NCBI GenBank assembly: GCA_035344155.1
Contig: DAORAL010000022.1
Coordinates: 1-64,000, forward strand
Direction: 5' to 3'
Length of the DNA stretch: 64,000 nucleotides
DNA from: UBA1845 sp002338715
GTDB taxonomy: Bacteria; Planctomycetota; Phycisphaerae; UBA1845
The translations under genes and the position numbers were made by a program. Within the stretch, counting starts at the first letter, position 1; every line of letters begins with the position of its first letter. The notes under the pieces are model-generated. The model was not told the origin of the DNA. It made no database searches and saw only the letters and a program-made list of their open reading frames with translations. This document shows, piece after piece, positions 1-8,262 of the stretch.

Positions 1-137
1 AGCGTCGCTTTAACAAGCCGATTCCAGGCGTCGTAGGTGTATTTGAAGTTGCCGTCGAAGGTGAGATTGCCGTTGTCGTCGTACGTGAGGTTTCCGTTGT
101 CGTCGTAGGTGGATGCGTGTTTATCGACGATGATCAT
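1..137 (-). CDS. RHS/YD-repeat protein fragment (runs off the window)
   Basis: The minus strand reads an open frame from an ATG at 137 to the window edge, about 45 codons. It contains two copies of the motif YDDNGNLT followed by FDGNFKYTYDAWNRL, the typical YD repeat and RHS core signature (Y.YDAwNRL). RHS proteins are large secreted polymorphic toxins or wall proteins built from such repeats. The frame is also open upstream of the ATG as far as the stop codon of the glycosyltransferase at 186-188, so only a short N-terminus can exist. Either this is a remnant of a larger RHS gene or a short gene whose rest lies outside the window. The repeat motif is clear; the start and the integrity of the gene are not. 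Confidence 0.55.
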   Translation of the reverse strand, partial: MIIVDKHASTYDDNGNLTYDDNGNLTFDGNFKYTYDAWNRLVKAT

Positions 138-147
138 CGATTCCCCC

Positions 148-162
148 GCCTCCGAAGGAGGC
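148..162. repeat. short GC-rich hairpin between glycosyltransferase and RHS fragment
   Basis: A perfect 6-bp inverted repeat (gcctcc / ggaggc, 3-nt loop) lies 24 bases past the glycosyltransferase stop. No T-run follows on the minus strand, so it is not a convincing intrinsic terminator. It may be a repeat-family remnant or part of an upstream RHS reading frame. Confidence 0.3.
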
Positions 163-185
163 AGGCCACCCGAATACGTGTAAGG

Positions 186-1229
186 TCATTGAGCGGCCAA
201 CTGCTGGCCCGTTGACTCCGGATTGAGGTACTGCTGAAGCATCTTCGCATACCAGCCATTTCGGCGGATGCGTTGCCAGGTGGCGTGCAGGTATCCGACT
301 GCATCGCCGGCGACGACGGTCCAGTGGACGAGCATCGCCAGTTCGTAGGCGTTGGTCAGCTTGCAGCGTTTGGCCACCCTTCGACACTTGCTGTGGTAGT
401 TGTAGACGAAGAAGTACAGAAACGACGCAGCACCGGCGATCCAAAATGCGGGGTGCAGGAATCCGGCGGCTAACAGACACACGGTGATGGCAATGTTGCG
501 GAGATTGTAGCGGGTCGCGCCAGCATCGAGTTGGGTGTGGCCGGTGGTCGATGCGTAGACGCGGAACTGTTTGTAGAGGCTCTTGAGCGTGGGGCGGGGT
601 CGCCAGTGGACGATGGCGTCGGCTGCATGGGCGCGGCGCACATTCATCTGGCGGATGCGCAGGTTAAAGAGATTGTCGTCAACGGGCGTCCATTCCGGAA
701 ATCCGCCCGAGCGCTGCCACAAGTCCTTCGTATACGCCATCGAGCGGCACGACGGGTTAAACGTTTCGGGATCGATCGGATCAAGCACGCCGCGCATTGT
801 CACCGCGCCGATGATCTCTTCAAGCGACGAATGCGATTCGATCTTGTAGGTCCCGCCGACGAACTCGACTTCGGGATCATCGATGAACGGCTGAACGATT
901 TTTTGGCACCACTGCGGTTCGAGTCGGCAGCCCGTGTCGGTGCTGACGATGATTCGACCGGTCGCGTTCTTGACGCCGAGGTTACGACCTTGGCCAATGT
1001 TGCAGCCGGGGGCTTCGATGAGGCGAATCGATGGGTCGCGCTGGCTATGGGCGCGGATGACGTCGAGCGTTCCGTCGGTCGAACCGCCATCGACCACCAC
1101 CACTTCGTCGGGCCGGCGGGTCTGATGGATCAACGATTGCAGAAACACATCGCAACCTTCGCGCTCATTGAGGACGGTGGTCACGAGGGAGACGGTGGTC
1201 GTGGGCGTTGCGGTGGATTTGGACGTCAT
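186..1229 (-). CDS. family 2 glycosyltransferase, membrane-associated
   Basis: The 347-residue product opens with a GT-A nucleotide-sugar fold: SLVTTVLNEREG near residue 15, the VVVDGGSTDGT motif near residue 45, and a DTGCRLEP stretch near residue 97 matching the DxD-type metal/sugar-nucleotide site. GGFPEWTPVDDNLF near residue 175 fits the acceptor-side ED motif of GT2 enzymes. The C-terminal third has two or three hydrophobic segments (IAITVCLLAAGFLHPAFWIAGAASFLYFF region, split by a turn) that would anchor it in the inner membrane. It probably adds a sugar during exopolysaccharide or glycolipid synthesis; donor and acceptor cannot be read from sequence. A divergently oriented GT4-type gene follows at 1576, so the pair may belong to one surface-polysaccharide cluster extending to the left. 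Confidence 0.85.
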   Translation of the reverse strand: MTSKSTATPTTTVSLVTTVLNEREGCDVFLQSLIHQTRRPDEVVVVDGGSTDGTLDVIRAHSQRDPSIRLIEAPGCNIGQGRNLGVKNATGRIIVSTDTGCRLEPQWCQKIVQPFIDDPEVEFVGGTYKIESHSSLEEIIGAVTMRGVLDPIDPETFNPSCRSMAYTKDLWQRSGGFPEWTPVDDNLFNLRIRQMNVRRAHAADAIVHWRPRPTLKSLYKQFRVYASTTGHTQLDAGATRYNLRNIAITVCLLAAGFLHPAFWIAGAASFLYFFVYNYHSKCRRVAKRCKLTNAYELAMLVHWTVVAGDAVGYLHATWQRIRRNGWYAKMLQQYLNPESTGQQLAAQ

Positions 1230-1387
1230 GCGGTGCTTCTCTCGCGAAGGTTCATCGGATTCCGTGCAGTGTTTTCAATTGTATTATCGGCTGTCGATGG
1301 CTTTGGATTGATGGTGCATTCTGCGGAATTCGGGCGAATTTGAGGCGTGATCGCTGCTTTTGGGGTCTATTGGGGTCTCAAGCCAGC

Positions 1388-1506
1388 CGTGGCGTTTTGC
1401 TCTTGCACGCTTCTCTGTACGGGGGCTGGTATTCACATGGATTGATTCTGTTTTTCCCCTGGATTCCCGCCTGCGCGGGAATGACGGCCCTGCGCGGGAA
1501 TGACGG
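1388..1506 (+). repeat. dispersed ~105-bp repeat with palindromic core, copy 1
   Basis: The core at 1456-1487 (cctggattcccgcc / gcgcgggaatgacgg) is a nearly perfect inverted repeat resembling the dRS3-type ATTCCC...GGGAAT units scattered in many bacterial genomes. The 70 bases before it align with the matching flank at 40014-40086, so the unit is longer than the palindrome. A partial second copy of the right arm follows directly at 1491-1506. It fills most of the gap between the two glycosyltransferase genes; no gene was seen there. Confidence 0.75.
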
Positions 1507-1575
1507 CGCTGTCGCTTCGAATGGATTCGGGCTTGCGGGTGCGGGCGGGCGCCCGACATTTCCGATAATCCATGC

Positions 1576-2859
1576 ATGCAAACCGGCTGCACTTCGACAA
1601 CTGACCCGCGATCGCGCGATCGTGTTCAATCAGAATCGACGGGACGCACGCTCGTCGTCAGTTGGCATTGGCCGCCAACCAAGCGAGCGTCGACGCAGGT
1701 GCTTGCGACACTTTTTGGACGAGCGCCAGCGGATCGCTTCACCGTGCTGACGCGCGACATGCGGCGCTTCGATGCGAACGATGCGACGGCGATCCCGAAC
1801 CTGCCGACGCACGAAGTCCGTTGGTCTGGTGCGTCCGATGACGACGGAACGATTCGAACGTGGTTTGCGTCGATCATCGCGGCGATACGATTCTGGCGGG
1901 TGGGCAAACGCATTTGTCGCGAGTATTCGATTGATCGCGTGCTGGCCGTCTATCCCCATCGCTATAGTTTGCTCGTCGGTTGGCTGATCGCGCGAAGCGT
2001 CAACAAACCATTCGTCGCCTACATGCACGACCTCTTCGCCGAAACGCTCATTGCCCGCAACAGACCGAAGCGTGCATTTTGGGAGTGGGTGGATCGATGC
2101 GTGATGAAATTCGCATCGCTCGTGATCGTGCCGACGCGTGAATTCGCGGAACACTTTCAACGGCGGGGCGTCCGGCAGACCTGGGTCTTGCCGCATTGCA
2201 TTGAATCGCCCGAATCCGCAATGCCATTGCCATGCGTTGATGACGTCCTGCGGTTGACCTATGCAGGGAGCATCTATCAGGCGCACGAGGATTCAATCGC
2301 CCGGTTGATCGAAGGCGTTTCGTCGATGGACGGCGTGTCGCTGACTTTTCTATCCCAGCCGCACCCAATGCTTGCGGGGCAGGACGTCTGCTGGCTGGAC
2401 CGGTCCGAAGCGATGCAGCGGTTGGCTGACTCGCACGTGCTGGTCGTCGCGCTGGGGCACGAAACGCCATACCCCGAGGAGGTTCAGGGCTGCTTCCCGT
2501 CGAAAATCGTGGACTATCTGGCGATGGGGCGTCCGATCCTGGCCGTGGTACCACCGGGATCGTTCGTCGATCGATTCGTCGCGGAAACCGGCTGCGGGAT
2601 TAGCGTTTCTTCGCGGAATCCGGATGACATTCGCAAGGCGCTTGAAGAACTGCGCGACATCAAGCGATTGGAAGCATGTGCAACCGCCGCACAATCGGAA
2701 GCGCGCAAACTCGACGCAGCGTATTGGATGAATAAACTGACGAAGCGGTTGGCCGCACTCGGCGCGTCGGCGTCTACGAACCCGCGATCGACTTTTGAAT
2801 CACACCCGCAATCTCATCCGGTGCAATTTTCTGAACATCGTCCGACTTGCGAAGTTTGA
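1576..2859 (+). CDS. glycosyltransferase, GT-B fold (GT4-like)
   Basis: The 427-residue product has the layout of a GT-B retaining glycosyltransferase. The N-terminal half starts with LVVSWHWPPTKRASTQ, with a glycine-poor donor loop, and includes FVAYMHDLFAETLI. The second half carries VIVPTREFAEHF, HCIESPES, LRLTYAGSIYQAHED and the C-terminal FPSKIVDYLAMGRPILAVVP, which matches the nucleotide-sugar-binding EX7E region in weakened form. It is soluble and likely cytoplasmic or peripheral, acting in surface glycan assembly. The first ~20 residues are poorly conserved, so the true start may be further in. The 3' end overlaps the 3' end of proS by 86 bases, tail to tail. Confidence 0.75.
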   Translation: MQTGCTSTTDPRSRDRVQSESTGRTLVVSWHWPPTKRASTQVLATLFGRAPADRFTVLTRDMRRFDANDATAIPNLPTHEVRWSGASDDDGTIRTWFASIIAAIRFWRVGKRICREYSIDRVLAVYPHRYSLLVGWLIARSVNKPFVAYMHDLFAETLIARNRPKRAFWEWVDRCVMKFASLVIVPTREFAEHFQRRGVRQTWVLPHCIESPESAMPLPCVDDVLRLTYAGSIYQAHEDSIARLIEGVSSMDGVSLTFLSQPHPMLAGQDVCWLDRSEAMQRLADSHVLVVALGHETPYPEEVQGCFPSKIVDYLAMGRPILAVVPPGSFVDRFVAETGCGISVSSRNPDDIRKALEELRDIKRLEACATAAQSEARKLDAAYWMNKLTKRLAALGASASTNPRSTFESHPQSHPVQFSEHRPTCEV

Positions 2860-4480
2860 ATTCGACGATGCCATCGCCCAGCCCGCGCTTGCCAACCGTG
2901 ACACGGTAGGGGATTCCGACGAGGTCGGCGTCTTTGAATTTCGCTCCGGGTCGTGCATCACGATCGTCGAGCAACACGTCGATGCCGGCTGCCTCCAGCT
3001 CATCGTGAATTTTCATCGCGGTTTGCATGACGGCTTCTTCGCGCACGTCGAGCGCGACGACGTGCACGGCATATGGCGCGATGCTGACGGGCCAACAGAT
3101 GCCATTGTCGTCGTGCGAGGCTTCGATGGTCGCGGCGAGGATGCGGTTCACACCGATGCCATAGCATCCCATGATGATCGGAATGCTCTTGCCGTTTTCA
3201 TCGAGGAAGGTGGCTTTCATCGCGTCGGAGTACTTCGTTCCGAGTTTGAACACGTGCCCGACTTCGATGCATTTTTCGAAGACGAAGGGCGAGCCATTGA
3301 GGGCGGCATCACCTTGCACGGCGTAGCGCAGGTCGGCGTATTCTTTGATCGAAAAGTCACGATCGAGATTCACGCCGGTGTAGTGGTAGTCGGATTTGTT
3401 CGCCCCGGTGACTGCGTTCTGCATGATCGTGACGGCTTGGTCGGCGATGATGCGGACGCCTGAAAGTCCGACCGGTCCGGCGAAACCAACGTCTGCGCCG
3501 GTGACTTTGCGAATGGTTTCACCCGTCGCAAGTTCAAGCGATTTGCAATCGAGGTGCTTGCGCAGCTTGGCTTCGTTGACTTCGTGGTCACCGCGAACCA
3601 GCGCCACAACCGGTGAACCGTCGGCACTGTATACGATCGTCTTGATCATGTCGGACGGCTTGCATTTGAGCAGCTTCGACACTTCGTCGATGGTCGCGTG
3701 GCCGGGCGTATGGACTTCTTCGAGCGCCTTGGGCTCCTGTGATGCACCAGCTTTCAGCGGAGCCATTACCGCGCGCTCGACGTTTGCAGCGTACGAACCA
3801 TCTTCCGTCCGAACGAGCCAATCCTCACCGGCATCGGTGACAACCATGAACTCGTGTGAAGCGTCACCACCAATCGCGCCCGAGTCGGCTTCCACGGCGA
3901 CATAGGGCAGACCACAGCGCTCGTAGATCTTGCAATACGCCTCGTACATCCGCTCGTAACTTTCGTTGAGCGATTCGAGGGACGGATTGAAGGAGTAGGC
4001 GTCCTTCATCAGAAATTCGCGCGTTCGCAGCACACCGCTCTTGGGGCGTTCTTCATCGCGGAATTTTGTTTGAATCTGATAAAGTGTCACCGGAAGCTGC
4101 TTGTAGCTGCTGACGTATGCCCGGACGATTTCCGTGATCACTTCCTCATGCGTCGGTCCCAAAACCGTCCCGCGGCGGAAGCTCTTGTCGGGCAGGTGGA
4201 CCAGGGTGTTGCCCATGGCCACATCGCGTCCGGTCTCTTTCCAAAGATCGAGCGGCTGCATCGCTGGCATGTGCAATTCGATCGCTCCGGCTCGATTCAT
4301 CTCCTCGCGGACGATGTTTTCGATCTTTCGAAGCACCCGATGCCCGATGGGCAGGTAGGCGTATGCCCCCGCGGCGATTTGGCGGATCATGCCCGCCCGC
4401 AGCATCAGCCGATGGGAGGGTACCACCGCGTCGGCGGGTGTTTCCTTAAGCGTTGGGATGAAGAATTGGCTCCAGAGCAT
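2774..4480 (-). CDS. proS: prolyl-tRNA synthetase (bacterial type)
   Basis: Class II aminoacyl-tRNA synthetase charging tRNA-Pro. From the ATG at 4480 the protein begins MLWSQFFIPTLKE, the usual start of bacterial ProRS, and is 568 residues. Motif 2 is visible as TKFRDEERPKSGVLRTREF, the editing insertion (INS/YbaK-like) spans roughly residues 230-390 (CKPSDMIKTIVYSADGS, ALVRGDHEVNEAKL), and motif 3 as GCYGIGVNRILAA, followed by the anticodon-binding domain. A GTG four codons upstream (4492) is an alternative start, but the family normally begins at the M(L/R)WSQ methionine. No obvious Shine-Dalgarno sequence distinguishes the two. Confidence 0.95.
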   Translation of the reverse strand: MLWSQFFIPTLKETPADAVVPSHRLMLRAGMIRQIAAGAYAYLPIGHRVLRKIENIVREEMNRAGAIELHMPAMQPLDLWKETGRDVAMGNTLVHLPDKSFRRGTVLGPTHEEVITEIVRAYVSSYKQLPVTLYQIQTKFRDEERPKSGVLRTREFLMKDAYSFNPSLESLNESYERMYEAYCKIYERCGLPYVAVEADSGAIGGDASHEFMVVTDAGEDWLVRTEDGSYAANVERAVMAPLKAGASQEPKALEEVHTPGHATIDEVSKLLKCKPSDMIKTIVYSADGSPVVALVRGDHEVNEAKLRKHLDCKSLELATGETIRKVTGADVGFAGPVGLSGVRIIADQAVTIMQNAVTGANKSDYHYTGVNLDRDFSIKEYADLRYAVQGDAALNGSPFVFEKCIEVGHVFKLGTKYSDAMKATFLDENGKSIPIIMGCYGIGVNRILAATIEASHDDNGICWPVSIAPYAVHVVALDVREEAVMQTAMKIHDELEAAGIDVLLDDRDARPGAKFKDADLVGIPYRVTVGKRGLGDGIVEFKLRKSDDVQKIAPDEIAGVIQKSIAGS

Positions 4481-4784
4481 AATGTCGGGCACAAATACCG
4501 TTTAAAGGGCGACTTTGCAAGGGCGAGAATCCAATTCGACCTGGCTGTTGACTGCCCACGTGGAGGGTTCATTATTGACTGTAGAGTGGGCAAGAGCCGC
4601 CGATAATCGGGGTGCATTGGCGTAGCGGATCGTAGAATAATGATCGCTTGCACCGCCCGGCATCGCGTCGGGTCGGTCGCCACCGCATCACTCCTGTAAA
4701 ACTGACGACATTGAATCAGCTGGAATTCTATTTGGGGTGTTCCAAAGGATTGGACGAACCAAGAAACAAGGCGGAGATTTTCAA

Positions 4785-7286
4785 ATGCGACACACGCGTA
4801 GCGTTTTAACCAAAGCACTGGCATTCGGACTGTTGGCTGGAGGTCTTGCCGGGTGCGAAGTCGACCTCATGGCCCTGATTGGTCGTGGCGGACAGAACGG
4901 TGACGGCGATCCGACACCGCAGGGCAAGCGTCTCGTTCGATTCGAGTCAGCCGACGAGTTGGGCGAATATTTCGTTCAGCAGTCCAAGAGCTCGCAATCG
5001 CGCGGCGGCGATAATTTTTTCTTTGACGAAGATCAGGCGCTCGCCGGTGATGGAGCCGAAGGCGGTGACGCATCCCCTGCACCCACAGCCAACGGCGCCG
5101 GTGATGATGCTGGCGGAAATGCCGGCAGTGATGCATCAAATGGCGGTAACCCGTCAGATCCACAAGACAGTGGATCCGACAGCAACAACAACGGTGACTT
5201 CTCGACGACGACCGAGCAGGAAGAAGGTGTCCAGGAAGCAGACGTCATTAAGAATGACGGCGAATACCTTTACGTCCTGAGTCGCGGAAACCTGCGCATC
5301 GTCAAGGCGACGCCGGTTGAGTCGATGGAGGAGGTGTCGTCGGTTGATCTGCGCGGGTACGGTTATGACATGTACCTTGTCGATGACAAGGTTGTCGCGA
5401 TCACCACGCCCGAATACGAGGCCATTCCTGTCGACGGTTTTCCAACGAACGGCGGCACCGTTGATGGCATTGGCGTTGATGATGTGACCGACCCTCCGGA
5501 AACAGAACCGTCCAAAGAGCCGGCTCCTGCCACCGCACAGTTCATCGCCGAATACTACTACCAGCCGCGTGTTCAGATCACCGTGATCGACGTTGCAGAC
5601 CGTGCGAATCCGCACGTGTTGTCGCGGACGCAGTTGGATGGAAACATCAACACGTCGCGCATGATCGGCAACCGGTTGTACCTGGTGATGGTTCACTATC
5701 CGGACTTCCTGCCATTGATTGCAGAATCTGCGAGCAGTTCCGATCTGAAAAATGGCGGTGTCAGTGACATCATTCCGAACATTAAGGTCGACGTTGACGG
5801 CGTGAATGTCGTTGATGCAGACGTGGCACAGCCGACCGATTTCTATCGCCCGGTCGATCAGGATGGTTGGGGACTTACGACCGTCGTCAGCTTCGACGTG
5901 GATTCGCCCACGGATTACCAGTCGCAGAGCGTGGTTGGCTATCCGGCCAACGCATATATGTCGACCGAGGCGTTGTACCTGACCAACACCGACTACAACT
6001 ACGAAGGTAAGATGCGTGAGACCACCGACGTCTACAAGTTCAGCGTCGTGGATGGCGGAACGGAGTTGGCGGCGACCGGTACGGTTCCGGGCCGCGTCCT
6101 GAATCAGTACTCGATGGGTGAGCACAATGGTTTCCTTCGATTGGCCAGCACGGTCGGTCCAGCCTTTGGTCCGATTAGCCCGTTTGGAAGCCCTGAGCAG
6201 TCAAAGAACAACGTTTATGTACTTGAACAAGTGGATGACACGTTGACGGTCGCCGGTAGCGTCGAAGGATTGGCGCCAGGTGAGACGATTCAATCGGCCC
6301 GATTCCTGGGGGACCGTGGATTCCTGGTGACGTTCGTTCAAGTCGATCCACTGTTTACGCTGGACCTTTCCAATCCACGCGATCCGAAAGTTGTCGGTGA
6401 GTTGAAGGTCCCGGGCTTCAGTACGTTCATCACGCCCATGGGTGCAAATCACCTGCTTACCATCGGTCGCGACACCAGCGAGGACTTCGGATTTGTCCGC
6501 GCGGATGGTGTTCGACTTTCGATTTTCGACGTGACCGATTTCGCCAACCCGGTATTGGCCCACACGGAAACGATTGGCAGCGGTGGCGCGTATTCGGAAG
6601 CGCTGTTCAATCCGAAGGCGTTCACGTACTTTGCCCAACGCAATCTTCTGGCGTTCCCCGTTGAGATTTATAGCTACAGCGAAGACATCGACTTTGCGTT
6701 CGATGAAGGTTCGGCGGGCGATGTTGGCGGGGGCGTTGACGGTGACGACGACCTCGGCGATGTTCAATTGGAAGGCGGCGAGACGATGCCGGGCTCGAAC
6801 CCCTCGTCAAGTGATTTGCCGAATCAAACGCAAACGTCGCCTGGCGATCCGGGTGGCACGCCAACGACTGGCGGTGGCTCAGGCGGTAGCGCTGGTGTGG
6901 CTATCGATCCAGCCGTCGATGAGCCAGTTGGTGATGATGACGTGCCGATCGATTTCATCGATCTGCCGCCGGCGCCGACCGATTTCTTTTATGGTGTGTA
7001 CGTTTATGAAGTGACGCCCGAAGGTGGATTCAACAACCTCGGTCGGATCAGCACCGCACCGGAAAACGGATACTACTACGGTTCCGCATTCTCACGCGGT
7101 GCATTCATCGGCGACTACATTTATGCGACGACGTCGGAAGGCATCAAAGCCGCGATGGTGACCAATGTCGAGGAAGTCGTATCGTCCGTCGATTTCCCAG
7201 CCCCCGAATTCAACGAAGGCCCCTTTGGCGGTTTTGATGATGTTGTCGAGGTTGATGCAGGTGCGGCTGAAGCCAGACCCGAGTAG
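4785..7286 (+). CDS. lipoprotein with C-terminal beta-propeller (COG4880-like)
   Basis: The ATG at 4785, preceded by ggcggag 10 bases upstream, gives an 833-residue lipoprotein: basic start, hydrophobic LTKALAFGLLAGG, then lipobox LAGC with Cys24. A low-complexity Asp/Gly/Asn/Ser linker (residues ~85-150) leads to FSTTTEQEEGVQEADVIK, the hallmark of secreted proteins with a C-terminal beta-propeller distantly related to WD40 repeats. Repeating units such as LRIVKATPVESMEE, VQITVIDVADRANPHV and RLSIFDVTDFANPVLA fit propeller blades. An acidic Gly/Pro/Thr insert (residues ~640-740) interrupts the propeller. An in-frame methionine 16 codons upstream exists but lacks a signal-peptide logic. The ligand or partner of this family is unknown; it is probably outer-membrane or periplasm anchored. 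Confidence 0.85.
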   Translation: MRHTRSVLTKALAFGLLAGGLAGCEVDLMALIGRGGQNGDGDPTPQGKRLVRFESADELGEYFVQQSKSSQSRGGDNFFFDEDQALAGDGAEGGDASPAPTANGAGDDAGGNAGSDASNGGNPSDPQDSGSDSNNNGDFSTTTEQEEGVQEADVIKNDGEYLYVLSRGNLRIVKATPVESMEEVSSVDLRGYGYDMYLVDDKVVAITTPEYEAIPVDGFPTNGGTVDGIGVDDVTDPPETEPSKEPAPATAQFIAEYYYQPRVQITVIDVADRANPHVLSRTQLDGNINTSRMIGNRLYLVMVHYPDFLPLIAESASSSDLKNGGVSDIIPNIKVDVDGVNVVDADVAQPTDFYRPVDQDGWGLTTVVSFDVDSPTDYQSQSVVGYPANAYMSTEALYLTNTDYNYEGKMRETTDVYKFSVVDGGTELAATGTVPGRVLNQYSMGEHNGFLRLASTVGPAFGPISPFGSPEQSKNNVYVLEQVDDTLTVAGSVEGLAPGETIQSARFLGDRGFLVTFVQVDPLFTLDLSNPRDPKVVGELKVPGFSTFITPMGANHLLTIGRDTSEDFGFVRADGVRLSIFDVTDFANPVLAHTETIGSGGAYSEALFNPKAFTYFAQRNLLAFPVEIYSYSEDIDFAFDEGSAGDVGGGVDGDDDLGDVQLEGGETMPGSNPSSSDLPNQTQTSPGDPGGTPTTGGGSGGSAGVAIDPAVDEPVGDDDVPIDFIDLPPAPTDFFYGVYVYEVTPEGGFNNLGRISTAPENGYYYGSAFSRGAFIGDYIYATTSEGIKAAMVTNVEEVVSSVDFPAPEFNEGPFGGFDDVVEVDAGAAEARPE

Positions 7287-7320
7287 TTCTTTCTCAGTCA
7301 ATTGCAGTCAATAAGCGATC

Positions 7321-7366
7321 ATGCGTCGGGCGAGGAATTCTTCTTCGTCCGACGCATTTTTTATTG
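7321..7366 (+). terminator. intrinsic terminator after the beta-propeller lipoprotein
   Basis: A ~13-bp stem (atgcgtcgg...ccgacgcat, extended by one wobble and three more pairs) closes over a short loop and is followed directly by a T-run (ttttttatt). It separates the lipoprotein gene from rsmG. Confidence 0.85.
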
Positions 7367-7420
7367 TCCGAATCCAGATACAATGCGGCAATTCTGAAAC
7401 ATCACTCCAAGGACGCATGA

Positions 7421-8113
7421 ATGGATTCGGGATCGACAGACATTGGCGCGTTTCGCGGCGCGCTTTCGACGGCCATTGAGAGCATGGGGCTGACGCTCGC
7501 GCCAGCGCAACTCGAACTAATGGCCCGGCATTTCGAGATGGTGCTTGAGACGAATCAGCAGTTCAACCTGACGCGTATCACCGATCCGTTGGCGGCGGCG
7601 ACGAAACTTTATGCCGATTCACTGGCACCTGCGGCTTGGGCGGACGAAGGCGACCTTGTTATCAAGAGTGTACTGGACATTGGGACCGGGGCAGGATTTC
7701 CATCGGTCCCGCTGGCGATCGCACGGCCCACATGGCGCGTTTCCGCGATCGACTCGACGGGCAAGAAGGCGCGTTTCGTTCAACGGTGCGCCACCGATCT
7801 GGGGATCGAGAACTTAAAGGGCAAACAGGTACGGGCTGGCGAGGCTTCGTTTCGTCAGCGGTTCGACATGGTGACGGCCAAAGCTGTCGGAACGCTTCAA
7901 AACTGCATCCAGATCGCACAATGGCATGTCAATGTTGGCGGGCATTTGATCGTCTTTAAAGCGCGCGGTCTGTCCGATGCAGAACAAAAGCAGGGCGTCA
8001 TCGAAGCCGAGAACCACCGGTTTCAATTGGTCGACGTTTGCGACTATGGAATACCTGCCGGCGATGAAGTGCTCGAACATTGCCTGATCGTCTATCAGAA
8101 AGTTGGCCGGTAA
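7421..8113 (+). CDS. rsmG: 16S rRNA (guanine527-N7)-methyltransferase RsmG
   Basis: The 230-residue protein methylates G527 of 16S rRNA using S-adenosylmethionine. The family marker NLTRITDPLAAATKLYADSL (residues ~47-66) is present, followed by the SAM-binding glycine loop VLDIGTGAGFPSVPLAIARP and the acidic IDSTGKKARF strand. The usual RAVA-type motif after FDMV reads TAKAVGTL, a mild deviation. The gene is monocistronic here: a strong terminator lies before it and a dispersed repeat after it, so it is not in the familiar gidA-gidB-parAB arrangement. Confidence 0.92.
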   Translation: MDSGSTDIGAFRGALSTAIESMGLTLAPAQLELMARHFEMVLETNQQFNLTRITDPLAAATKLYADSLAPAAWADEGDLVIKSVLDIGTGAGFPSVPLAIARPTWRVSAIDSTGKKARFVQRCATDLGIENLKGKQVRAGEASFRQRFDMVTAKAVGTLQNCIQIAQWHVNVGGHLIVFKARGLSDAEQKQGVIEAENHRFQLVDVCDYGIPAGDEVLEHCLIVYQKVGR

Positions 8114-8133
8114 GCAGGCTCGCAGCGACAGCG

Positions 8134-8234
8134 CCGTCATTCCCGCGAAGGCGGGAATCCAGGGGGAAAGCCAAGTCAATCGTAGTGAGCGTTGGCCTCG
8201 TACTGCAAAGAATGAACGAGCAAGCTACGTTTGG
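8134..8234 (-). repeat. dispersed ~105-bp repeat with palindromic core, copy 2
   Basis: The core inverted repeat (ccgtcattcccgcgaaggcgggaat, split here as arms around a 4-nt loop) lies at 8134-8165. Read on the minus strand, the flank from 8234 (ccaaacgtagctt...) to the core aligns with the copies at 1388 and 40014. It sits between the convergent rsmG and anti-sigma genes, where it could also act as a transcription stop. Confidence 0.75.
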
Positions 8235-8262
8235 ATTGGAAACGCCATAAGCTGGGCTGCGA

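Noticed and set aside
531..1343. Long plus-strand open frame opposite the GT2 gene
   Set aside because: It mirrors the glycosyltransferase reading frame, has no motif and no ribosome-binding site.
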